Shown here: piece by piece, positions 11,301 to 23,300 of the stretch | Numbering within the stretch: position 1 is the stretch's first letter | How the letters are laid out: each line of letters begins with the position of its first letter | Source: Priapulus caudatus | Taxonomy: Eukaryota > Priapulida > Priapulimorpha > Priapulimorphida > Priapulidae | DNA: 64,000 nt | Assembly: GCF_000485595.1 (NCBI RefSeq) | Contig: NW_014577639.1 | Coordinates: forward strand, 33,785 to 97,784 | Direction: 5' to 3' | Position numbers and translations under genes: made by a program | Notes under the pieces: model-generated | The model's input: only the letters and a program-made list of their open reading frames with translations | Database searches by the model: none | Told to the model about the DNA's origin: nothing

Positions 11301-14300
11301 ACTGTGCAACAACTGCTTCTCCTAACTGTGCTGGGATTTCTAGGACTCTGTCGTATAATATGCTGAGCCCATTCTCATGGAGCATTTCAATGATTTGTCT
11401 CTTCCTCATCTTGGCAAACACATACAGGCCCATGTAGACTGCAAAAGGTGGCTCACGGTCCTTGGAAAGCAGTGATGGTGGTACAGCCTGTTCTAGGTAA
11501 AACAGGCTGACTGCTGAAACAAAGGTACTACCTCTAACACTACACCCCTACACCCCATAGCCATGCAAACGTATGAAAATAAAAAACATAAACAAATGTG
11601 CAAAGTGAGAAAAATATGTGTCAGTGTGCTTTATAAACAGGAAAATCTACTTCCGCAGACTTGAAAACATAGGAATCCACACCTAGATCATGCAAATTGG
11701 ACAACTACAAATACCTACAATACAAGGCAAAACGTCCACTTCGGAAGGCTAATTTGGCGGCCATCTTGAAAAATGGCCGCCATCTTGCCTTTTCAATTGG
11801 CCAATCTGGCAGATTTGATTAGTATCACTTGGAAAACAAGTGTGCCAAGTTTGATGCTTGTATCATCATTTGCACGATTTTTCTGCTATCTCCTACACTA
11901 TGGGTGAGGTGACGATCACAGGCGATTTCAGTCGTTCCCCCTACAACATTCATGTTCGTCACTGTTTTCTTGACGGTCTTCTGTGGCTTGTAATCGATTT
12001 GTTTTCATTGTTTTCAGGTTTGATCGATGAATGCTTTCACTAAAGTGAAAGTTTTTTATGTACGAACCTTTTGAGTCGAAAGGTCAAGTACTTTTCTTCT
12101 CCTTTTGCGAAGGCACTCAGTATGTAATTTTTTATGTCTTTTGCCATGATCTTATTTGTCACGAAATTATGCAGCATGGGGGAAGCCCCTAGAGGCATGG
12201 GGGAGCCCTTCTCTTCAATGAAATTTACCATTGCTTGAATATTGGACTCCTTGCGAACTGTAGTAGCTTGGGATGACTCGTTGAGGTTAAAGGACTCATG
12301 TGTGCTCTCCATCACATCAGCATATCTCCGATGCAGATTCTCTACTGCCATCATTTCATGGTAGATCAAGTCCCATTGAGCAACGTACTGCTTCTGCTTG
12401 GCATGCCCTATGATTCTATCACTGCATTTAGATGATAGGTTGATAGGTTGCTCAAGCTTCTGGCCACCACCGACTGCAGTGAAGCAGCTGGGTTTCTCCT
12501 TGATGGAAAAGTTCCCATTTGATAAGTTGTCATGGACTGATGGTGCAGTTTGAGGTAAACACTGCATGTCATCCAGGTAGACAGAGCACCTGCGAAGATA
12601 GTTGGTCGAGTTAAAGACGGCGAATAGGTAGAGAGCACGTTGCACGGCATCAAGATGAAGTTCCCATATCCCCTCACGATCTGCTTTCAACAGATCATGC
12701 ACCACAGCCATCATGCAGAGGAACTGAACCCAGAATCCGAAGTTCTCATTCACAGCAAATTCAGATCTTCAAATAACTTGCTGGATGCAGTTGCAGTAAA
12801 CCTGCCCATCAACTTCTGACTGTCTGTGATGTTCTTCTTCGTAACACTTGATTTGAGGTCTGTCATGATAGCAAGCTCTGGTGAATATGGCTGTCACATG
12901 AGGCTCAACACCTCTTTCTGCAATGAATTCTTTGTAGAGTAGATGCTGGAACGTTTCAACAAGGAGTTGCATGCATTCAAGACAACAGTTGTAGTGCCCT
13001 CCATTGAGAACTGAGTTCTGAATAATGGTTGGACCAATGACACTGGCCTGTAGCCAGGTCATGTCGGCTCCACTTGGCTTTTCCTATGTACTTCAAAACA
13101 GTTTTCAGCAAGTGAAATGTCCCCAAGCATGGGACTAGAGTGCTGAATTCCTGCGGTCTCATCAATTGAATTTCCTTGACGATACAGTATACCCCTTTGT
13201 CACAATACATTGGGATTTCTGTTTGAACCAGCTGTGACAGATATCTCATACTTCCTTTAATTAGGTGAACTTCAAAATGTATAATAATGGTGCAATCAAT
13301 TCCTTGGTGTCAAAAACCTATATGTAGCCACAAAAATCAACTTCCTAGGGCACTTACGTAAGGAGTTATCATCATTTGATGAAATTTGCTAAAGGCTGCT
13401 ATTTGGAGGTAGGGTTGACCCTGTGTTACAACAGCCCCCCCCCCATGCATTGTATAGAGCCGGAAGGCATCATTATGAAGCTTGAGTCAATTAGAGCACT
13501 TAATAAGGAAACTTTTGGCCAATTTTGGTAAATCTAGCTACAATATTGGGCGAGTGAGAAGCAATCATACTTGGAGCTTATTTCAAAGTGACTGCGATTT
13601 TTTGCTATTTTTTCTGCTAAAATTGAGCAAAATGTAGCCGTTTCATACTATGAAACAACGTTTATGGAAACAAATTATGCTAGAAAGTTGTTAGTAATAC
13701 TTATTCAATGTAATTCAGTGCAATTTGAAAGTTTATGGTTGCTTAATAAAGACTTATGCTCTGAAACTTCAATGTTGTCATTTTTTCACTTTGGCGCCTA
13801 ACCGAAAATCACATAATGGGCTGTACAGAAAAAACATACTTGGCCTGGAGGTGTTACCCAAACTTTTTTTGAGAGTCTTACCATAAGGAATGAGAAAATA
13901 TAAGGTTTTGCTCTAAAAGAGTCATGTACACGACCCCCCCCCCCCCACCCAGAGCCAGGAGTAAGGCGGAAGTACGATATTTCAGTGCAAACGAGTATGA
14001 AACAACAGTAGACTTTCTACAACGATCACGTTTAGTGTTACAGCCTGCTCTTATGTCTGGTTTTCTTTCGTGCCTCCACGTCTGTTTCGTCTTGCTCCCA
14101 CGTATGTTTCCTCTTGCTCACATGTCTGGTGTTTCCTACTACTATGATATCTCTTCCTACCTCCTGCTCACACGTTTGGTCTTCCTATGGTCATTGAGCA
14201 TGGTTATGATGAATTTAATTTAACTGCAGTGCTATGCAGTTAGCTTGATGAGTATTTATTACACTCAAACAGTCCTGCAGCACTACCCTTTGATTTTCTA

Positions 14301-17300
14301 CTTGGCTCTTTGAATGAATTATTTCATTACATATCAATGTCTTGAGCATCTGCCATTGTGACTCTTGCTTCAGGACCGGCACAAACGTCTGGCGGAGGCA
14401 GTTGTACTGTACGCATTCTATAGGGAATGTGAAGATTTTGATGCTTGGATGAACACAACGGAGAGAGCGATTGAGACAGATGAATCTCATCAGATCCTCG
14501 AAGTTCAGAGGAGAAAATATGAGGTATTGCGTATATGTAGGAATATCCATGATATCAAGAGCTAATAATACATAGTGTATAATGGGAAAACAGAGAAATA
14601 GTGCTATTTTACGGCAATATTATTCTATTTTAAATGCAAGTCTAGAATGATTCGATAGTATTGCAATAAGCAGCATTCTTTTCTATCTATGTATAAACCA
14701 ACTGCTTGTCACTATGCCACTCTTAAGCTGAGATATTGGATTGTAATCTTAGCTTATCCAGACGTTACTGGCATGTAGAAATCGAGTTGAACACGTCTCC
14801 CGAGCCTATAAGCTCGCTTTGGCTTTTTGCCTATCGTTTTCCGTCTCCGCTTAGAGCGCTGATGAATGACAATGACGTCACTTCTCCAAATTTGGTCTTC
14901 TTACTACAGCATAGTAACGGAGTAGCGTTGCGGTGACTAATGTTACTGTTGAAGTAAACACATAGCCACATCTCGTAATTCTGGCAATATCAGGGTTAGA
15001 AAAGGTCTTAGTAGTTTGAACGTTTGTCGAACGTTTGTCCCTATAATCTCGTAACCTCATAATGATTTGTCTTCAAAGTCGTAGGGACTATATCGAAGAC
15101 GGAGAGAGACGAGGGTGATCAAATAGGCAGCTCAACCCTGCAGATAGCAGTAAAAAAGCTTCAAATTTGCAATTAAACAAAGAGGAAGGAAGAGAATTCT
15201 AATATGGAATGACAGAAACGAAGAAGCTAAACTTAAAGTGATACTTTGAAGATGGCACGTGTCGAAAGCAATTATCACGCTCAGATGATCGAGTGCTACG
15301 AACAGGCTTCTTTAAGCCAGAGGAAATGGCAATCTTCACTTGACCATGATATATTTTATGAAATGTTATAAGTTTAGCATGAAGGAATTAGGAAGCAGAC
15401 ACGAAGTGGAGGCCAATCAAGTTAAGCCAGAACAACTTCGGAAGTATCATAATAGTTTTTGGATACCCATCTCACAGCTTTATGCTTCATTGCATCTAAT
15501 TTAGAACAGTTCTGAAGTGCGTAGGGGCACCAGCCTGGCAATGCATAGTTAAATTTGGGGAGAACCATTGTTTTAAACGCCAGGGACCAATTTTTTTTGT
15601 AATCGGCAAAGCTAAGATTACGTTGTAAAATACCAAAGGAATGAGACGCTTTCTTACAAATATAATAAATGTGTGCATTCCAGCAAAGGTCGCTATTAGT
15701 AATGACACCCAAATATTTGTAAGTAGGAGTAAGAGATAGATACTTATGGTACAGTGAGTAAGTAAATGTCAAGAGTGGGTGATAACTGTAAAATAGCACT
15801 GTTTACCAGTTTTCCCATTATGTCTTATTAGCTCTTGATGACGTGGCATTAATAACAACAAAACCTTGCGTCGGTTAGGTAGCACTTATATTTGTGTTCC
15901 GGAGTAGCTTCTGTATGTGTCTGTATTTTATTTCAGAAGTTGATGACAGATATGGTGGCCAATGGTGGCCGTCTGGCTGAAATTGAAAAATTGTACACAG
16001 AAATTCTCCAAAGCAGTCAGGCACCCACAGCACAGCTTGATGAGATGAGACAAGTCAGAGAGCATTGGAACCATCTGGATGAGCTACGAATTGCTAAAGA
16101 ACAGGCACTAGAAGGCATCTCCAGGTAATTGCCATTAAACATTTGTCAGTCGCAGTCACAGACCTGTCAAAACTTACTTAAAGCAAATCAAACTTAATCA
16201 TTCTGTAAATTGTCATCTAAGGCTTATTTTATTATCAGGAGTATGTAAAAAATACTGACTGCTTTATTATAGCCTGTAAATTCTAATAATTACTCAGTAG
16301 ACCTGTAAATATTTTATAATTAAATGTGTCCTGCGGTTATATTTCTGATAGGAAGGTTGAAGTCGAGTATAATAAACCGAAAATTGGAGCGTATCTATGT
16401 TGCAACCATATACATTTTTCCTTTGGTGCAGCCTGGATCTATTCGACTGCAAATGTGTAGAGCTAGAGGAGAGAATCAAAGAGAAGTCAGCTGCACTTCA
16501 TATGCCACCAGTGGCAGTGTCTTCCATGCAGGCAGTGCGCTCTCTGAATGTACGACAAGATAATGTCGAAAGAGAGCTGAAGCCCCTAAGGGAGGAAATA
16601 CAGCATATTGATATGCTTGCCGAAACGTGAGTTTTAACTCATTAAATAAGTTCATTCGGTTGGTAGTCTAATATATATAACAGGGTTAATTTTTACTCAA
16701 TCGTGAAGAACATACCTCTGACGTTTCACCTCCTGCCAGGAGGCTTTCTCAAAGCAAACTGATGATAATCAGTTTTGACCACCACATGGTGTGGTGGTCA
16801 ATAGCTTAGTCTGCACGTGACTAAGCCTGTATCCCCCCTCGTCCCGGTTGATGTTTGGGGTCTTGCGGATCCAGATGGCCTCCTTAATCCAACTCCTGAT
16901 TTTGATTGGCTTGCGATCGATGATCTTCGAATTCTCCCAATCGATGGTGTGATTGTCCTTTGCTACGTGGTTAGTGATCGCCGATTTGGTGATTTTGGTA
17001 GCCGACTGTTTTCGTTGGGCCCTTGTGAACGATTTGGGTGCTACGGTGTCTACGTCCTTTTTGTGTTCTTTAGGCAGGTTTCAAATTTTGGGCCGGTTTC
17101 TCCAATGTAACTTTTTTCACACATTGCACACGGTATCTTGTAGATACAGTCTGTAATGTTGTGCATATCTGTTCTGTCCTTAGGGTGTACCAAAAGCCGT
17201 TTTAGGGTCTCAAACGGTCTAACTGTTGAAGCCACACCTGCATTTTTTAGGTGACGCTGAACTACGTCCGTGACCCCTCTGACATAGGGTAGGACAATCA

Positions 17301-20300
17301 TCGCCTTCGGTTTCTCCATGGAGGTTTTCTTTTGGGATGTATTTTTTTCCCGTGATGTGTTCATCTCCTTGGACACTTTTTCGAGTGTCCAATTGGGGTA
17401 GCCGCATTTTCCTAGTGCGTTCTTGATGTGGCGCACTTCAGCTTCCCGGTCCTCACTCTCCGTTATGATCTTGTCCCTACGATCAAGTAGCGACCGTACC
17501 ACTGACAGTTTGTGGTTGACTGTGTGGTGTGAGTTGAAGTTTAAGTGTATGTGGGACTTTTTCCTATACACCGTCCGTTTTAGTGAACCATCTTCTCGTT
17601 TATGGATGAGTGTGTCGAGGAACGGAATTTTTGGATCGAATTCTTCCTCGTACGTGAATTTGATGTTGTTGGTACTGTCGATGCTGTTGAGGTGTTCTGT
17701 CCATTGTTAGTTCGTTCGTGAGTTTTAACGTTGTTGCACTTTCTATAAATTAATGTTATAATACCAGTCAATTTTTGTAACATTTGCTATAACAAAGTTG
17801 TGATGATTACGGATTCAATTTTTATTATGTGCATGGTTTTGTTGTTTCGTGTGCTGAGATACGAAAGTGGTCACAATGCTTGCATATGACAATTTTTTGT
17901 TTTGATTGAATATTAAATTAGGTTTAAACTATGTTAAAGTTATAGTTCGTGCTTTCATAATTCGTTAATATAGAATTTAACAGTGTACAGGGCTGCATAT
18001 TTACTCAAACAACCATGTTGATATCCATTATACCATGATACACTATAAACTATTTATATCAAGAATCCCAGCCAACATAAGTAGATCTAGTATGCTATAT
18101 ATTTTTAAATTGTTTACTATATAGTTTCACTATATATCTATTAAAATTATTTCATATTTATTCCAAAGTGAATACTTGTGTTCCTAGTGTTAGGAGGTCT
18201 TCTTCCTCTGAAACTGCGCACGTTGATAGCAGACAGGCTGACCTTCAGAAAATGTGGGCCGACTTACAGGTACTGGATCTCATTCATAACTGTTTCCATG
18301 TCACTTGCTTTCACACAATCATAATGAGTCTAAAGGTGGCATACGAGCGATTTTTATCGCCCGATCGCCGCGAATTTTAAAATCGCTCGAAAAATTCGCC
18401 CGTGTGCCCGTTCACGTCGACGCCGATTTTAATCGCCCGTACGAATCGCCCGTATCCAAAATGTTAGATATTTTCGGGCGATTACTTACGCCGGCGATTA
18501 TTTACTGGCAAATTCGCTCGTGTGCCCGTGTCCGGCGTATATTGTCGCCCGATCGATTTTTCTAAACCAATCGGACGTGTTGTTGATATCATGTGATGCA
18601 TCATGTGATCATGTGATTCCGTCGAGTGGCGTACGCGTACGCTCTCAAATTCGCTACGTGTGCCCCTTCGTGATCGGGCGATTAAATTCGCTGGCGATTT
18701 TAATCGCCGCGATCGGGCGATAAAATACGCTCGTGTGCCCCTAGCATTACTGTACTTCAGCAAGCTGTTACCATAAGCTCGGAGGTTTTAAACTAATTAA
18801 TTTTCTTTGTTAGGTGTATGAGAAGGGTTTGTTTTTTACATAGAGGCATTCGGTCATTAGGTATCAATTGATCAGCTACTGATGGTTACCAGATAGGCTG
18901 CTTTGGTGTTTAGTTATTTTCTTTTATACTAGAACAAAGTAAATAAACACAAAATTGTAATTATTCATTTAATTGTTTTTATTAAAAACCTTTGTATTCA
19001 TACCTAATTTCATCATTCTTAATATTCTCTTGATATGCATATATAGGAAAAATGTGCTGACCAGAAGAGAGAGCTCCACGTGGTTTATGGGCAGAAAATA
19101 TTGTTAGCCGATGCAAAAGAGCTTGTACGTACATTAATTAGTTTATGTGTTTATATTCTTTTATATACATTTATTTGATTAAACTACTCTACATATCTCT
19201 CTTTCTATTGTGCCCAATGACACACTTTTTTACTTTACATGTTACCTTTGATAGAATGTATTGCTAACTAAATAAGTTATGAGCATTCTGCATTTCATTT
19301 TAATTTATTTGTTGTTAGTGCCTATAACTGCACTGTTACACATAAACTATGATGCTCTGCAATCCATTTGTGAACCTTGCACTGCCTTTAAAACCCTTGA
19401 TCTACCACTATGTAATATTATTGCGAGTGCACAACCTAACATGCTGGTTGCGGGACTCGAAATTCACCACGGCACTGACAGCAAGAGACATGGTTCACGG
19501 ACATTCCCCGGTGCCCCTAAAATCATATGATATTAGCAGCAATAATGTGCCATATAGCTGCCCGACTTAGTACTTAGTAGCATGACCTTCCAATAGTTGT
19601 TCATGTTTTCCTGTCTGTCTAATAGTTGCCATGGTTTCCCTCATATGAAGTAAATGCTGTAAATGGCGTAATGCTTAAATAAACTCATTAGGACTAATAC
19701 AAACACTTGTCTTGCCATGAAAAACTGGAATGCGAGTCTTGCTGGAATCCTGCTACATCATTGGTAGAAATCTCAAGTAGTGACATATATATTGAGGTAA
19801 TATAACGAATTCAACTCTAAAAAGTTTCAGACGTTTGACCACAATGTTCCGTATGTTGTTATTTCCAGCTGTTGTGGTCTAGTGACATCAAGGCTTCGTT
19901 GAGTGAAGAGGAGCCTGCAAGAGATGTGGCATCTGCTCAGGTACAGTTGACTGCTCATGAGAACCTTCATAGTGAGATAAAGACTCAAGAAGATGAGTAA
20001 GTGATCTGTATAGCTTCGGTCATAAATTTCTTTCAGTTATGTCGGGGAAATAATTCCCCTAATATAAATCTTATATATACCTTCCCTTGTTTTTCCTCAT
20101 CATATACCACTTTCTCCCTCAGCCTCCTTCACCTCCTCCCACTCCTGCGCCTCCTTCCTCCTCTCCCACCTTCCTCCTCCACCCTTCTCCTCTTTTACTT
20201 ATCTGTATCACATCCCTGCTACACTCTATCCATATTTGTGGTTCCTCCTCTACCCTTTTCCCCTTATATACTTTCTCCCATCCACTCCACTACATTCCAC

Positions 20301-23300
20301 TAACACCATCCGGACACATTACTATAACTTCGTTAAACGAGCTAGTATCACATATCCTCTGGTTGCGTAAACACATACTGTGTGTACATGATGCGTAATG
20401 TAGTTTCAATGTATGTGTTATGATTGATGCAGTTGTTATTTGGCTGTATTTGCGTTGACACGATTTTGTTGGTGTGGGTATATTCCCTATGATAGCAGAA
20501 ACTCTACCATGCTGTGTGTCATGTATGCTTTACAGCATATCACAGCATATACGTGAAGATGGGGATGAATAGCATTCAACACAGATAGATTAGATGTGTG
20601 CAGAACACTAAAGCAAGTCGAATGATGCTATTTCAAACTGCTTCTGTTATTCTTCAACTGCAGCTACCTGCATGATGGCACACATTGTTGACTAGCTGTT
20701 ATTCCTGCTGCATGCAGGTTACAGTGACTCTGTGCGATTACTTAGTTATGATTAAATGTGATGATACTAATATCGCTGCATGATGATGCACGTCTTGGGG
20801 AATTACCTCTATCTCTGTATGGCTGCACACATTCTGGCCACACTTTTCTAGTTCTCCTTCTCTGGTTATTATTATACCTTGTTTGGACTTCAGCTGTCCA
20901 CTGTCTGTTTTAGAAAATGACTAAAACATACAATGTTTCTAATGAGCACGCAGCATAATTACTGCTTTACCGATTAACCACGATGCAAATGAAATTAACT
21001 ATTGTGTCTTGAGTTATTATATTTCATGTGACTGTGCAATAATCGGCCAACCTAAAGATAACAAGCCAAATAATAATTAATTTTGTATTGTTGCAGGTTT
21101 GCTAAGATAAAGACCACTGGTGCCAAACTGATTGACAAGTCACCAGGCCTGCACGAACTTCAAGACATTTTGGCTGATGTGGACAAAACTCATACTGAAT
21201 TGAATGATGCATGGCTTGCTAAACAACATAAACTGCAGCAGAACTATGATCTACAGGTCGGCAATGAACGAGGGTCTGGTGGGCCATGCAGTCACTTTCT
21301 GGCAAACCTAACTCTTACCTAGTCTGACAGCCTAAATGGTTAAAATTCACAAATCGATGGATGCTATATGCAAACGTATTTATAACAAAGTATTTATTTT
21401 ACAAAAATGAATTAACATGTGTTGCAATTTACTTTTAAACAATTTGAAGTGCCATTAATATTCATTTCTAGGTGTTTCACAAAGAAGCAGACTACCTGGA
21501 GACATTGATCACAAGCCATGATCGAGTGCTGAACCCAAATGAACTTGGTGTAAGCATGCAGATACTTGATTGTGTGGTATAGTTATTTACTCACAGATGT
21601 CATCTAATATATTTGCATAGTGGTAAGAGCTATAGTGCTGATCACCCCCAATTTTTTGGCAAATATCATGTTAGCCTGAATCTTTGTGGTGCAGGCATTA
21701 TGGAATTAGTCATTTACCAGGTTCTGTTATTTATGGCAGCGACAATGTATGACTAGTAATTGCCAGGTTCTGTTATTTATGGCAGTGACAATGTGTGACT
21801 AGTCATTGCCAGGTTCTGTTATTTATGACAGCGACAATGTGTGACTAGTAATTGCCAGGTTCTGTTATTGATGACAGCGACAATGTGTGACTAGTCATTG
21901 CCAGGTTCTGTTATTGATGACAGCGACAATGTGTGACTAGTAATTGCCAGGTTCTGTTATTGATAACAGTGTAGTGTCGAATAAATTCAAGTCGGTTATA
22001 AAGCGAACAGTAGGATCGATGTCACAGGTAAAACGTTGGTTTATTTTGCACAGCACTGTGTCGTCACAACCAGCCACATTCTCTCCCTGCATCCCCTTTT
22101 ATACCTCTAGCTGGGCGTGCCCTTCTCGTTGGGCGCGTCCCTTCTCGCCTTGCTGGCCACTTTGGCCATCTGTCCTATTGGTTCGGCGTCGGACATTAGT
22201 GTGATTAGTGACCAGCTGGTCTATCTTACGTCAGTTTGGACTGTGTCCAAACCCAACCCTTTGGCCCCTGGCTGGCTGCCAAAATGTCTCTAGTTGCTTT
22301 ATTCTGCATGCGTTGCTTTGTGACAGTGGCTAATTACTATATCTTGGCCCGCTCTACTGCGTGCTCGCTATTCGCTAATATCTAACGCCTTCCGTGGCCC
22401 TCTAAAACTAATCGCAACATCTGCCGAGGCAACGGTTACCAATCTTCCTAGCATTAATTTTATGGTGTTAATTATTTAATCTGCCTTTGGACGCTTCTAT
22501 AATCATCGTATCTTTAACTAAGTTCTCTACCACGCGTGCCACTGTCGCTTGTGCTCTATATTCCTACATTTTGATATTAAATTTCACTCTCATGATTTCT
22601 GCTTCATTACAACAGTAACAATGTGTTACTCGTAATTAACCAGCTTCTCATAATGGTGATAGTGACCATTATGAATCAGGTTCTGTTATTCGTGATGGTC
22701 ACTGGTTATTAACCCAGTCCTGTTATTGATTATAGGTTATTGATAGACAGTTTAATCAGTTTATCCCATTTTGTTAACAGCGAGGATGCAACCAGTAACC
22801 AAGTTCTGTTATTCGGGGCAGTGACAGTGTACGATTAGTAACCAAGTTCTGTTATTCGGGGCAGTGACAGTGTACGATTAGTAACCAAGTTCTGTTATTC
22901 GGGGCAGTGACAGTGTACGATTAGTAACCAGGTTCTGTTACTTATCACCGTGACAGTGTATAACTATACTAACTAGGTCGTATTGTCAATAACAGGGTTC
23001 AGTTGATGATGTCCAGAAGCTAATCAGGAGGCATGAAGACATGAATAATAAGGTGCAAGTCCAGCAAGCCCGAATTGACAAGTTCTCACTATCAGCAGAT
23101 GGACTTATTGCAGCTAATCACCCAGCTTCTGACTAGTATGTAATTATAAATATAATTGGCTCACCTGAACTCCAGGATGAGTATTTGCTATGTCATGCTG
23201 TATGTGTGATATTATAATTATAAGCAGTACGTGCCATCTAGTTGTGAATACGTTTGTATCATTGCATACTAATATGGTTGAATTATTTCTTGGCATACTT

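Larger units (their letters stand above)
9331..11897 (-). mobile_element. Nested relative of the outer TIR element, ~2.6 kb
   Basis: Flanked by ~140 bp inverted repeats (9331-9470 and 11761-11897) sharing TCGTGCAAATGATGATACAA and GATTGGCCAATTGAAAA. Inside, minus-strand coding is colinear with the same protein family but from a different member: 11433-10636 N-terminal and 10350-9415 PIN-like. The central region present in the outer copy is missing here, so it is an internally deleted copy. Confidence 0.65.
5664..13839 (-). mobile_element. Large TIR element, ~8.2 kb including nested insertions
   Basis: Its ends are long inverted repeats: 5664-6244 and 13257-13839 are reverse complements at high identity, sharing for example CAGCCCATTATGTGATTTTC and CCTTGGTGTC. 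Inside, all recognisable coding is on the minus strand and belongs to one decayed multi-domain protein, in order 13249 to 12040, then 7865 to 6474. Between these blocks lie a nested relative (9331-11897) and a hAT-like insert (7870-9325). No family name can be given from sequence alone; it resembles anonymous repetitive loci of marine invertebrates. Inserted in spectrin intron 4 antisense to the gene. Confidence 0.8.

Noticed and set aside
20001-20398. Pro/Ser/Leu-rich ORFs
   Set aside because: Translation of a C/T-rich intron stretch; no splice or domain support.
21716-22960. CRISPR-like array
   Set aside because: Units are contiguous without unique spacers and lie in an animal intron; it is a minisatellite.
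22981-23135. In-frame TAG ending exon 13 as a true stop
   Set aside because: A GTATGT donor overlaps it and the split codon with exon 14 reads Tyr, continuing the spectrin repeat.
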